This document shows, in pieces, positions 1 to 10,706 of a stretch of 64,000 nt of DNA. The stretch spans positions 868,001-932,000 of the forward strand of contig QYRS01000014.1 in NCBI GenBank assembly GCA_006503535.1, written 5' to 3'. Made by a program: the position numbers and the translations under genes. Every line of letters starts with the position of its first letter. Positions within the stretch are counted from its first letter, which is position 1. Source of the stretch: Arthrinium phaeospermum. Its lineage: Eukaryota; Ascomycota; Sordariomycetes; Amphisphaeriales; Apiosporaceae. Under the pieces are notes generated by a model, which saw only the letters and a list, made by a program, of their open reading frames with translations, made no database searches and was not told the origin of the DNA.

Positions 1-420
1 GGTCATTGCACAAGTGCTCATCATTCCTGCACAAAGGCATGAAGCCCGGTAGAATTTCCCGAAGCGCTTGTCGTTGTACCCGCCCCTTCTCCTGTGGTCG
101 GGGTCGGGGCAACAGATTTCCCATTTTCCCGGCTGGTCTTCAAAGCGCATCCGGGAATGCACGCCAAGCAGGACCGCCGAGGCGCCAAAGTTGACGACGA
201 CGGCCCAGAAGAAACCGTACAAATGTCCTTCAATGCCATAAGGCTGCTTAAGGTACCAGTCGAGATAGAACTTGATGGTTGTAAGCCCAAGAAAGGGGAC
301 GAAGGCGTCGTCGCGGCAGCACCAAGCCACGAGAAGGCTGGTGTACACAATGGTTGCCAGGACGAGGCAAAGACGGCTCCGGGAGGGGTTCGGGCTTTGG
401 ATGACGGGGTGCGAAGTCAT
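1..420 (-). CDS. Membrane protein, 5' part only (runs off left edge)
   Basis: An open frame starts at the ATG complementary to 418-420 and stays open for 140 codons to the first base of the window, so the 3' end lies outside. Visible are an N-terminal hydrophobic helix (about residues 17-35, LCLVLATIVYTSLLVAW) and a second hydrophobic stretch around residues 66-88 (YGFFWAVVVNFGASAVLLG), then a polar Arg/Asp-rich part. This suggests an integral membrane protein with at least two helices. I do not recognise a family. The frame beyond about residue 95 could contain an intron (a GT...CACAG pair exists near positions 70-110), so the C-terminal residues are less certain. Codon use and the hydropathy pattern favour a real gene, but no motif proves it. 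Confidence 0.55.
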   Translation of the reverse strand, partial: MTSHPVIQSPNPSRSRLCLVLATIVYTSLLVAWCCRDDAFVPFLGLTTIKFYLDWYLKQPYGIEGHLYGFFWAVVVNFGASAVLLGVHSRMRFEDQPGKWEICCPDPDHRRRGGYNDKRFGKFYRASCLCAGMMSTCAMT

Positions 421-2695
421 GGTGGTACTTTCTGGAGTCAGCGGCGGTATCTAACTGGGACAATATGGAGGAACGGTACTGTTGATCTGAAGATTTCTGC
501 AGAGGAGCAGTGAGTCGGGTTCACAGTATCGAGTGGACAAATTCGACAAATGTTCGATTTGGAAAGAAGACCAAAAGAATTCTTTTGGAAACAGGTGTCG
601 AGTCAAGTGTGGTCCTTGGGTATATTGGCCTCATTTGTAGTCTAAGAAATGGCAACCTGCTCTATATAAGTCTTTGGCCAGTGATATTCAGCAAATCTAT
701 GAACTAGAGGTTGAAATAGACGCATCTTTCTCAAACCCTCTTAGCAAATGTGCTCATGAAAAGCTTGTCTGTTGGAATCCGCTCCGCCCCCAATGCTGGA
801 TGTGCGCAAGATAGGAAGGGCGAGAATGCCTGATTGCAAGCCAGACTAGCGAATACAAATAGCCGCCCTCTGCCCGCACTCTTCCAAATTCTTTCCTTTC
901 TTTCTTCACATGCAAGTAGCCTTTCATGATGCAATGATATTCCGGCCTCATTTGCCCTTTCTCCATCCGGATAGAGTACGTTTCTGGCGACTAGCAGCAC
1001 TGGACCCGGGTCGCCCCCTTTCCCCGCCAGAGAGGCCGAGGAGGAGAGAATGTCAATGGAGCCGATGATGATACCGGAGTGCTTGGTACTGCTGATGCTG
1101 CTGATGCTTCTGATGCGACAGTACGATTTGATTCTATTCTTTTCTGTCTTTTCCTCGACTAATACCAAGGAAGTCGTCGCGGCCACGCTTTTGACATTTG
1201 CGGGCGGGGATGACGACGACGGCACACCAACCAGCGACAAAACAACGGAGCCAGGCGTGATGATACACGCATAACACCATTCGATTCCGTGGTTTACTGT
1301 ACAACTGTGATACCGCTGTCTTTTGCCTTCCCCTAACACGACCGGGCCTTGTATCACGCGGGCGATACCAAATGCCCCTTGTTCGACAGTCCTGTGGCAC
1401 AGTAGAGGTTTGCTTGCAGTAGAACAGCCAGTTAGTATCAGGCGTGAGATATCGAGTCGCCGTGTGATACATAAATGTTTGATTAACCGAAGCAAGAGAT
1501 CACAACCCGGTCTCGACAAATCGGTGTATTGCATTGATAGGCACACTCAGGCCGCCACTTTCTGCTTTCGTCCTATAAATGCTTCCCGCAGCTGTCCATG
1601 CTGAACCCATATTATCTCAACTTGATTCGGCCTCGAGCCCATCTATTTCTCTTGTAGAACCGGCGCATTCTTTTCTGTCAGTACTGGCACGGCATTCTCA
1701 GTGAGATCCCCATTGTCGAGTTGCCCAAGCCTCCTGCCGACCCGTCGCCTGCATCACCCGTCGGCTCGTGTTGACGGGGACGATCAGGACAAGCGGAAGC
1801 ACTGCCAGTTCCTCCGTGCCCATGAACCAGCACGCCAAAAAGACGCTTCAAGCACATGCGCGGTGGCTGCTCGCCGGCCGACAACAACTAAGAAATGGTG
1901 TACGAGCAACCCTCGGCGCCCAACACAGGGCCAACACCTGAATCCCAATGCGCTGCAAAAGGCGGCCAGCTGTCGGGAAATTCGCGGCAGACGCAACAGG
2001 CACTGAAGATCCGACTCGCTCAGCAGCGGAGCAGAAATATGCCTCGTGTCATGACATCTTCTTTGCCGCCCCGCCCACTGTCTTGGTTCTACAATAACCC
2101 GACTCTGCCCGCAAGCCCCTACGGGCCCACGAACCGACGATCAAAGCAATATACGATTCGGAGCAAACTGTGAAGTTGAAGCTTTCCAGAAGGGTGGGGA
2201 TTTGGCAACGGGTAGAGACCGGGGTTGGATTGACTCCACACCACAGAGAAGGGGGAATGCCCGTCTTAAGCCTAGCTCCTCCTCTAAAAAGAACCTTGTC
2301 TTCAAGCTTCATTCTCGGATCCATCAGAGCGATGGGCAGAACCCGGTTGAACTGCTGTGATGTCGTATTAAGCGCGTCGGGAGACACGCCAAGCTTCGCG
2401 AAAGGTGGTACATACTTAAGGGGGGCTCGTCTCAGCCCCCTGCTGGAACGTCGCATCCGGGACCCCACCACCCCTAGAACCACTCTGTCAGAATGCTAGC
2501 GCCGCGACTTGACAGCATATAAGATCGCCAAAGATCTTCGGCGTTCGTCTGATGTTGATTGCTTTGACTGGTATCTCTTCTTCGCCTAATCTTGACGTTT
2601 CTCTTCTTCCAACAGCTGTGCTGTGATTCCATTCGCTCGTACCGACTTTCTAGTATTCGCTTTTCGCCCAAGACCACCACACTTAACCCGCCACC
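421..2695. other. Intergenic, no convincing gene
   Basis: This 2.3 kb stretch separates two divergently oriented genes and contains their promoters. A 271-codon open frame exists on the minus strand (731-1546), but it begins with GTG, is rich in Ser/Ile runs, shows no motif and no coding-like third-base GC bias, so I do not call it. I see no tRNA or repeat. A possible 5' leader intron for the downstream gene lies at 2571-2615 (gtatct...ccaacag). Confidence 0.5.
2518..2522 (+). promoter_or_regulatory. TATA box upstream of the small secreted protein
   Basis: The sequence CATATAAG lies 174 bp before the ATG at 2696. With the possible 45-bp leader intron (2571-2615) this gives a plausible short spliced 5' leader. 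Position and sequence only; no transcript data. Confidence 0.35.
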
Positions 2696-3285
2696 ATGCA
2701 GTTCTCCAGCTTCGCCGTCCTCCTCTCCCTCGCGGCCTCGGCCCTCGCCGCCCCCATGCCCACCTCGGAGTCCGCCCCACTGGACAAGCGCGCCCTCACC
2801 TTCCGCAAGTACAACACGTTCCAGATCTCGGGCGGCGTCGGCGGCAACGCGCTGGCCGAGACGAACCAGGCCTTCCCCGTCGACATGAGCAACCCGGGCG
2901 CCGTCTCCAAGGCCGACCTGGCCGTGCTCGTGGCCGCCCGCCAGACGGCCGAGAACGCCGAGGCCGCCTTCAACAGCGCCGTCGCCGCCGCGTCGGGCGC
3001 CGCCGCCCAGGCCCTCGACGTGGGCAAGACCAAGAACAAGGTCCTCAAGCTCCGCACGTTCGAGATGCTCGTCCAGGTCCAGCAGGCGCGCGGGTCCACG
3101 GACAAGGACGCGCAGCTGGCGGATATCCAGAAGAAGCTGGCGGCCAACGTGAGTTTGGTGTGATTTTGCTGTAGTCGGTAGGCGTAGTGCTAATTTCGAT
3201 TGTCTTGCAGGTCAAGCTGGATCAGGCCAACAAGGGGAAGAAGAGCCAGAGTGTCAGCTTCACTGCTGATGTTCAGCCTAAATAG
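2696..3285 (+). CDS. Small secreted protein, 175 aa, Kex2-type propeptide
   Basis: Two exons: 2696-3148 and 3211-3285, with a 62-bp intron (gtgagt...cttgcag) that restores the frame exactly and ends in a TAG stop. The protein starts with a classical signal peptide (MQFSSFAVLLSLAASALA) followed by a short propeptide ending at Lys-Arg (about residues 29-30, LDKR). The mature part begins LTFRKYNTFQISGGVGGNAL and is Ala/Lys/Gln rich, with a long helical stretch predicted from AAFNSAVAAASGAAAQA and VQVQQA; there are no cysteines. The 'KYN.FQIS.GVGGNAL' type start is shared by many small secreted ascomycete proteins of unknown role. I infer secretion and Kex2 maturation; the biochemical role is unknown. 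High GC3 and a bounded intron make the model reliable. Confidence 0.8.
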
Positions 3286-3691
3286 AACCAGGCTATTGGC
3301 AATCAAGGGGTCATACGTTAAGAAATGGCCGGTGTAATTTCATTATATGAAAGTGCCGTAATATAAATCACCAAGGCTCTCTTCGTTGAATGCTTGATTT
3401 TCTATGTTCTTGACGAAAGTGCCCGCCACAATGCAGTGACCCGCACCCGTAGCGCCAGGTTGACGGCAAGTTGTTCTCTACAAGAAAGAGTTCACTGGGA
3501 TAATAAAAACTGCCATGGAGTAACCGGTTATCACCACATCATCCTGTGTGGACATTGTATGAGAATGGAAGCAACATCCGCAGCCGATGATCCCGAACAA
3601 GCGTCGCCACGGGGCGGACTCTGAGCTTGGCCCAGTTAGAAGAACGAGGCTCTGTGCTCCCACAGGGTGGTATTCGGGGAGGTTTAACCTA

Positions 3692-3736
3692 AGATCAACA
3701 CCCCTGTTGCGCACCACCCCTGCAACGCACCAGCCA
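3692..3736 (+). repeat. Left terminal inverted repeat (45 bp)
   Basis: It begins AGATCAACACCCCTG and ends CACCAGCCA. It matches the reverse complement of 5567-5611 at 44 of 45 positions; the single difference (T at about 3707 against C) is a transition. Confidence 0.9.
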
Positions 3737-5566
3737 ATTTCCAACACTATCCTGTAATAACACTACGATATAATAAAATATAATAAATTAACGAATATAT
3801 TAATTAAACTACTTTTTTATATAATAGTTTTAATATAATCTTTTGTTTTATTTTCGTTTTCGCTATTTAATTTTATTACGATTAATATTTATTTCGTAGC
3901 CTTTAACTTTATCGGCGCTTTTTTTTTTTTAAATACTTTTTTAGTTTGTATTATATTTAATAACTTAATAAACTCGGTATTTAGCGCCGGAATAATTACG
4001 TAGCGTTTAATAGTTTTTTTTTATTTAGAGTAATGTTTAATTATTTATTTAATTATTTTACGGCGTTAATATATATCGCGTTTTTATCGAAAGTTTTAAT
4101 TAGTTTTCGAAATAATAATCGCGTAATTAATTAATTAAAAAATTAATTAATACTTATTAAGTTTTTCACGATAGATTTAATATCCTTAACGTTTTTTAAG
4201 GTATTAAATACGATATTAATAATTTTAAGTAATAAATCGGCCGATATAATAATTTCCGAGGTAGTGGAAGTAGCCTTTTTTTTATTAAGGGGTATTATTA
4301 ACAAAGGCGATTATTTAAAAATTTAAACCAGTTATAAAAGAAAATTTTAATTATTTATTAGTTAAATTTAATATTGGCCTCAGTAAAAGTAACTTTTTTA
4401 GCGTTATTTTAAGTTTATATAAACTTTTTATAATTTAAAATTATCGTAACCCTTTTATAATAAGCCTATTTTATATATTCTTTAAATTTCCGTTTTAAAA
4501 TATTAAAAAGATCGAAATTAAAAAGTTAAATTATTTAAGAAGTATAAACCGGAAAATAATTAATTTATATTTTATTTATTAAATATTTTATATAAATTTT
4601 TTAATAATATAAAATTTATAATCGTTAATAATAAAATAATGTTATTATTTAAAATTATTAAGTTTTATTTTTAAAATATATACGTTTTTAAGCTATTTTA
4701 ACGCAATAAAATTATTAGTTTATTTATTAAAACTAACCGCGAACTTTTAATTATCGATTTTAAAATTAAACTCGTTTTTAAACTATTATTATTAAATTAA
4801 TATGCCTACGAATATTATTAATAAAAGGATAACTTTTTTAAAATTATTAATATATTTAATTATAATTATTTAGTTTAATTTATTAAAGTTTTTAATAAAT
4901 ATCTTTTTCGTATTAATAAAGTTTATTATTAATAGGTTATTTTTAAACTTTATAACGATATTAATTTTATCGACGTTATAGGTGTGTTTTAAAGGTATAT
5001 TTTAACGTTTTTTAAATCGAATCGGTTAAAAAAGAGGTTTAAATTTTTTAACGACGCGTTGTTAACGCGTTATATATCGATTTATAAGCTTTTAATTACC
5101 CGAATTTTTAAGTTTTATTTAATAAATTTAATATATTATTTAATATCGAGGATATAATACGAGCCGATTATTTTTAAGATTCGTTACGCGTAGAATTAAA
5201 ATCGGCTTATTAAGGGTATAAATTTTAATTTAATTTACGTAATTACTTAATTAATTAAATAACTTTTTTAAATTTTAAATAAGATTTAAAAAGATTAATT
5301 CCTTTTTTTTATAGTCGGTATACTTAAAAGGCGACGTTTAAGGGATTAGTACGTGACGCGGTAGGCTCGGGTTGCCTTGCGAAGGGTATCGCCGATTAAG
5401 ACTTATTTAACGGTAGATTTTTTACGTAATTAATGATTAATAAGTATATTAATAGAAAGCGGGAAAAAAGGCGATAAAAATAATATAAATATAATATTAA
5501 TGCGATAAAATTAAAAGGAAGTATATATAAAAAAGGTAGTTAGTAATTAAATTGGAACGCGTCGCG

Positions 5567-5611
5567 TGGCTGGTGCGTTGCAGGGGTGGTGCGCAGCAGG
5601 GGTGTTGATCT
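5567..5611 (-). repeat. Right terminal inverted repeat (45 bp)
   Basis: Reverse complement of the left end. It starts TGGCTGGTGCGTTGC on the plus strand and ends GTTGATCT next to the TA duplication. Both ends keep several CA/TG dinucleotides although the interior has lost nearly all of them. Confidence 0.9.
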
Positions 5612-6475
5612 TATAGGGTTCCTGGCCTTTATCTCTGACGTGCGTCCCCAGTGGGCTGGAACCGAACCAGTCCAACCAAACCCGTCTGATGTCAGCCACG
5701 AGCATGCCCATCAGCTTTGCCAATAGTTCGGGCCCGAGTGCTTGGTACAGGTGAAGGTGGGACAGGGTATTCCCAGACCTCGAACTCTGCCGATAGCCGC
5801 TCGAGTCAAACTGTGCAACTCGACACTAGAAGCAAGACCCGTATACAGTTACTATCACGCTATTGGCATCTATTCCTAATCCAGGCTTTAGTGCTGACTG
5901 GCCCTGGCGGGCGAGGCTAGACCGCTCAAATCAGCCCTTACCTAATATCACATCATATAGCCTGCTTTTGTGGTACTGCATACGAAAGCCTGAAGGCTAC
6001 AGGGACCCCTGAACAGTCGGATGCAGTTTGCCCGAACGGGTCGATAAAGCCAGGCAGCCGTTTATAAAGTACGGATGTATCTATCGGATAACAGTACATG
6101 TAGTTTGCCCTCATACGCATCCTTGCAAACATCTGCAGCTATCGTATGTTGTCAGCAAGGGCTTGGCTTCGTGGTGTTTGCTGGCGAACAGGGGAACGAT
6201 CCGTAAGCGGAGGACGGGCCGCAAGATGTTTGCTACGGCCGAAGAGGCGATCATCATCCGATTGGCAGAGCTAGTAACCGAAGTACTCGACAGGCGCATG
6301 CGATAGCGGTCAAACATGTGTGCTGATATATTATATAATGGCATGTAGTCATGCTATTGTACCCGAGAAACTTCTAGCGTTTCAACTATAAACAGTCAGT
6401 CAAGTTGCCGGTCCAGCTACCTCGTCACGACCTATCCGTACCCAATCACTTCTAGTTCTGCTGAGAAAGCCCACA
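5612..6475. other. Intergenic region upstream of the terpene cyclase gene
   Basis: No convincing gene. Base composition returns to normal immediately right of the transposon. An AT-rich TATATTATATAATGG segment at about 6326-6341 is a possible core promoter for the gene starting at 6476. Confidence 0.4.
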
Positions 6476-8230
6476 ATGCCTCGCAAATACACGTCCATCA
6501 TTTTCGACCTCGGGGGCGTCTTGCTGCAGTGGGACAAGTCCAGCGTCAACGACCTGTCCGCTGCTCAGTTCACGGTGCTACTGAACTCAACGGCCTGGCA
6601 TGATCTCGACCGGGGAGAGCTCTCGGTTCAGGAGGCGTGTGTCGTAAGTCGTGGCCACGAGCTAGATAAGTGGAAACGAAAGTAGACTGACTTTGACGTT
6701 AGAAATTTGGTCAAATGCTAGACCTTGCACCGTCCCTCGTCGAAAATGCACTGGTCGAGGCACAACTATCACTGGTAGCCAACCATCGAATGGTCCAGCT
6801 CATGCACAACCTAAAGGCCGAAGATCCCAGTCTCAAACTCTATGTCATGTCGAATATCTCCAAGGTATGTTGACAAGACGGTAAATTGGGATTACATCTA
6901 ATCGTATCTGCAGGAGCACTTCGAAATTGCCCGGGAGAAAGTCGATCTGTCCTGGCATCTCTTCACGAAATGCTTCGCGTCGGGTTATGAGGGGATGCGA
7001 AAGCCGGACTTGACCTTCTTCCAGCACGTTGTCAACGAAATCGGGGGCGACCCCAGAGAGATGATCTTCGTCGACGATTCGGTGGAGAACATCTGCGCTG
7101 CCCGGTCCCTTGGAATTCAGGGAGTCCTCATGGACGACAAGAAAGGTATTCCCGACGGTGAGCTCTGGGGTCTCGTCCAGCCAGACTCCCTCTCACGCGC
7201 CGGACAGTTCATGAAGACGAATGCCGGGCACCATGACAGTGTAATTGAAGGTCAAGACCTGCGGCTCCGGGACAACTTCGCCCAGCTGATGATCTGGGAA
7301 CTCACGGGAGACGAAGACCTTGTGTATCTTAGATACCCGTCGGGAAGGCTACAGGATCCCACTCGCAAGGTGAATGGAATCAATGGAAGTGGAACCAACG
7401 GGAATGGAATCAATGGGAATGGAGCCAAATGTAATGAGACCAACGGCGCTGGAAGCAACGGCACTGGGAATTTCCAAGATGACCACGAAGAGGACGATCA
7501 TGGCTTGATGGGAAATGGCCTCTGGAACTACTTCTGCGAAGCCCCCTCCTTCACCACCAAATCATTCCCGCCCGACGCCGACACCACGTCCACGGCCTAC
7601 CTTTCCCTCCCTGCCGCGCGCCTGGGGCAGCACCAAGCCACCGCCGAACGAGTCCTGGACATGATGGCCACGAACCTGGACCCCGACGGCATCATGCAGA
7701 CCTACTTCGCCGCCGACCGGCCGCGCACGGTGCCCGACGTCTGCTGCAACATGCTGCGCCTGTTCCACCGCCTCGGCCGCTTGGAGTCGGACCCCCGCGT
7801 CCGCAAGACCGAGGACTATGTCGTCAGCTGCCTCGAGAACCGCGCCTGCCTCTACGGGAGCCGGCACTACACGACCCCGGAGAGCTTCCTCTACTTCGTC
7901 GCGCGGCTGTACGACGAGTGCGGTGGCCCCGGAGGGAACGGCCGGCTCAGGCAAAGGCTCGCCGTCGTCAAGGACGAGCTGCGGGCGCGGGTGGGCGTCA
8001 GTGTCAACCCGCTGGCTCTGGCGCTGCGCATCGCGGCGTGCCAGTTCGCGGGCATGGAGCCCGGCTTCTACCAGAAGGATTTGGACGAGTTCAAGGGCCT
8101 GCAGCAGGCGGATGGCGGGTGGCCGGCTGGGCACTTTTGCTGCTACGGACGGACACGCGCGCGCATCGGGAATCGCGGGTTGACTACGGCTCTCGCTGTC
8201 AGGATCTTGAGAAATCTGCAGGATGCCTGA
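6476..8230 (+). CDS. HAD-like / class II terpene cyclase fusion (AstC-type sesquiterpene synthase)
   Basis: Three exons, 6476-6643, 6703-6864 and 6914-8230, give 548 aa; introns of 59 and 49 bp both keep frame. The N-terminal half is a HAD fold: motif I FDLGG (D11, second Asp replaced by Gly), motif II SNIS (about S106), motif III Lys in RKPD (K140) and motif IV FVDDS (D164-D165). An Asn-Gly-rich linker of roughly 35 residues (repeats like NGINGNG, near 240-275) separates it from a C-terminal domain with PPDADTTS (D331, D333), the DxDTT acid motif of class II terpene cyclases, and a QQADGGWPAGHF segment typical of the beta domain. This architecture is known from fungal AstC (astellolide) and drimane-type synthases, which protonate farnesyl diphosphate. 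I infer a drimane-like product. The expected partner phosphatases and oxygenases of such a cluster are not in this window. Confidence 0.8.
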
Positions 8231-8894
8231 TAGGGGGATGGGACTCTGGGCTGGCTAGAGAGCGATATTCTCTTTGATCAAGCGATTCAGGGGGAACGGT
8301 CAGACCCCTTTTGACCAGGGTCTTCAATAAGAACTATATTTGCGTGGCATTTGAGTGATTGTTGAGAAGTTGTTCTAGAATCCGTGGCGAGTCATGGCTT
8401 GGCTGCTGCGTACCAGCCCCGGTGGGGTGGATCAAAAGGGGTGTCCGGGGTTGTGGCGCGACCTCCGCTCTGGCAACCGGGGACTCGGCGCTCGGTGACG
8501 GGCCAGGGGTATACAGCCGCGTAGTATAGACCTCACCGCGTTTCAAAACGCTTGCCTCTTTGGTCCAACTGACTCGCCACACTTGGTCCAAGATGAGGCT
8601 CAATTTCCACCCCGATGTTACTTGGCAAGCGTGGCGCCGCCGCGCTGAAGCAATTGACAACCGGGAAAGAAGCAAACTTTCGTAGTCAGGCAGCGTGTAA
8701 GGCAAAAGGCATATGCCGCGTAATAACAGCCTTACCATGGTAACACTTGCCAAACCCTGCTATAGTAGCAAGATAAGGGCGATGGGAGGGCTGTCAATAC
8801 CACGCTATAGAGAGGAAACTCCTATACGCAAACGCGGCCTCTATTCACATGTCTGAAAGACGGTGAAGTCTTGAATTCTCAGCTCCTCAAAGCC

Positions 8895-8902
8895 TATATA
8901 AA
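8895..8902 (+). promoter_or_regulatory. TATA box of the Kex2-repeat precursor gene
   Basis: TATATAAA lies 123 bp before the ATG at 9018 and is followed by a CT/CA-rich leader with CACTCACTCACCACACCATCC-type sequence, the usual layout of strongly expressed fungal secreted-protein genes. Confidence 0.5.
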
Positions 8903-9017
8903 GAGTCCCCAAGACCAGTTGTACTTCTCACTCACACTCACTCACCACACCATCCTTCTCAGTCTTCAGCACAGCTCACTCCTTTTAACAACCCATCAAA
9001 CTTCCCCCACCCCCAAA

Positions 9018-9989
9018 ATGCAGTTCACCGCCGCCATCGCCCTCCAGGTCCTCGCCTTTACGTCGGCCGCCGCTCTCCCTGTCGAGGTGGCCCCGAGGCA
9101 GGACCGCCCGAACATCTCCCCTTCCGAGTCTACCCAGATCAGCTACAAGATCCCCCACGCCAAGCGCACCGTCGAGGTCGATGTTCAGCAGATCAACTAC
9201 TGCCTCCCCAACAGCCCCGACTGCCACCTGCGCCGCGCCGAGCCCGCCGACAAGCGGGAGCCCAAGCTCACGCGTCCACTCCGCGCCGAAGAAACTCGGA
9301 TTGAATCGCCCATCCCCCACGCCAAGCGTGTCGTCGAGGTCGACGTTCAGCAGAGCAACTACAACCCCAACCCCTGGATCCGAAAGCGTACCGTCGAGGT
9401 CGATGTTCAGCAGAGCTACTACAACCCCAACCCCAACGGCAAACGCAGCCCCAAGTTCACGCATCCTGTCCATGCCGACGTCACTCAGACGGAATCCCCT
9501 ATCCCCCACTCCAAGCGTACTGTCGAGGTCGACGTCCAGCAGAGCTACTGGAACCCCAACCCCAACGGCAAGCGCGGAGAGCCGCCCATCGTCAACGCCG
9601 ACGTCACTCAGATTGAATCCCCCATTCCGCACGCCAAGCGTCAGGACCCGCCTATGGCCCAGACCGAGGAGACTCAGACTGAATCCCCCATTCCCCGCGC
9701 CAAGCGTCAGGGCCCGCCCATGGCCCAGACCGAGGAGAGTCAAACCGAGTCTCCCATTCCCCGCGCCAAGCGTCAGGACCCGCCTATGGCCCAGACCGAG
9801 GAGACTCAGACGGAATCCCCCATTCCCCGCGCCAAGCGCGACCCCAAGATCAAGGGGATGGGCCATGCCGAGGTCACTCAGACCGAATCCCCCATTCCGA
9901 AGCGCGAGCCCGACAACGAGGAGCCGCCCGAGTCCACCGCCACCGTCACGCAGGTCAGCCACGGGCCCATCTGCCACCTGCACTGCTAG
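9018..9989 (+). CDS. Secreted Kex2-processed repeat precursor (candidate RiPP or peptide-signal precursor), 323 aa
   Basis: I start at the ATG at 9018 because a signal peptide follows at once (MQFTAAIALQVLAFTSAAA). The rest is a chain of short units separated by 12 Lys-Arg sites (residues 49-50, 79-80, 103-104, 123-124, 142-143, 166-167, 185-186, 207-208, 229-230, 251-252, 273-274, 295-296). Two unit types occur. Type A, four copies, is (T/V)VEVDVQQ followed by a variable tail: INYCLPNSPDCHL, SNYNPNPWI, SYYNPNPNG, SYWNPNPNG. Type B, about seven copies, ends in (T/I)ESPIP(H/R)(A/S)KR. The C-terminus is PICHLHC. This is the layout of fungal Kex2-processed repeat proteins, which include dikaritin RiPP precursors (UstA type) and alpha-pheromone precursors. 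The conserved leader plus variable Tyr-rich tail in type A looks like leader/core. No UstYa-like (DUF3328) gene is seen nearby, so the RiPP reading is inference. Confidence 0.85.
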   Translation: MQFTAAIALQVLAFTSAAALPVEVAPRQDRPNISPSESTQISYKIPHAKRTVEVDVQQINYCLPNSPDCHLRRAEPADKREPKLTRPLRAEETRIESPIPHAKRVVEVDVQQSNYNPNPWIRKRTVEVDVQQSYYNPNPNGKRSPKFTHPVHADVTQTESPIPHSKRTVEVDVQQSYWNPNPNGKRGEPPIVNADVTQIESPIPHAKRQDPPMAQTEETQTESPIPRAKRQGPPMAQTEESQTESPIPRAKRQDPPMAQTEETQTESPIPRAKRDPKIKGMGHAEVTQTESPIPKREPDNEEPPESTATVTQVSHGPICHLHC

Positions 9990-10706
9990 GCCCCCGGGTC
10001 GCTGCGACAAGGGGAGGGTCTGCTGCACGCGGTGGCTGTCTGGCAGCCCTCCGGCCATGGCTAAGTCCGAATACCGCATCGGGCATTCTAATATATGGAG
10101 CCGCAAATCTGATGGGTCGCTTGCAAATACTCACGGAGCCTACGACGCAGCAGCATGACGAACGCAGCTCAGGAGATGAAACGAGAAAGGACACGTATCG
10201 CGGATTTGTTTGTTTTGGGTTTGATTTCAAGTACAGAAAGAAGATGAAGAGGTGATGGACGATGTAGGGCGAGAAAGGAAATGTATGCATTTAGACAGTA
10301 ATAGTGAAAAGACCTCTTGCCTCGCATGATTTCGCCAGCGACAGTGGGTTGTTGGTTGTCTTCCGTGCTCTCGCTTCGTTACTTACTTCTACCTGTCTCG
10401 CCGAGGAAAGGGGAATAACCTCAATGCCTCCATCTATTGCCGAATAATCCGTTTACGCAGCCTCCAATCAAGTTCCTTCTGGAATAACAAGACTATTATT
10501 CTGTTTCTAAATATAGGTTGGCATGGATGGGTCCTTTGTATTGCATACCTCGTACTTCGAATATGAACAAAGCCATGGTGTCATCAAAAGAGCTTGTGCT
10601 GGCCGAACTAAGCCCCCGGGGTGATATTTAAGGCAGAAACATCCTCATCGGTTTGTCTTTACCTGCAGAAGTTGAACACATTGACTCTGATTGGATTCCT
10701 CACAAA

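Larger units (their letters stand above)
3692..5611. mobile_element. RIP-degraded Tc1/mariner-type (Fot1/pogo-like) DNA transposon, 1,920 bp
   Basis: The element is bounded by 45-bp terminal inverted repeats that differ at one base and is flanked on both sides by TA (3690-3691 and 5612-5613), the target duplication of the Tc1/mariner superfamily. Its 1.92 kb length and about 45-bp ends are what Fot1/pogo-type fungal elements show. Inside, from about 3750 to 5560, the DNA is strongly AT-rich, almost without CA or TG dinucleotides and full of TAA/TTA, the signature of RIP (CpA to TpA on both strands). No open frame of even 60 codons survives, so the transposase is dead and its orientation cannot be read. 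The family assignment is inferred from TIR length, TA duplication and size, not from protein sequence. Confidence 0.85.

Noticed and set aside
731..1546. 271-codon open frame on the minus strand
   Set aside because: It begins with GTG, has Ser/Ile-rich low-complexity parts, no motif, and lies in what looks like a promoter region between divergent genes.
9018..9989. Alpha-pheromone precursor
   Set aside because: The repeated units do not contain the W-C-x(n)-C-W type peptide usual for ascomycete alpha-pheromones and the four tails differ from each other; not excluded, only less likely.
8985..10106. Long open frame on the strand opposite the Kex2-repeat gene
   Set aside because: It is the mirror of a repetitive GC-rich coding sequence; the plus frame has a signal peptide and KR sites, the minus frame only periodic Gly/Leu/Asp.
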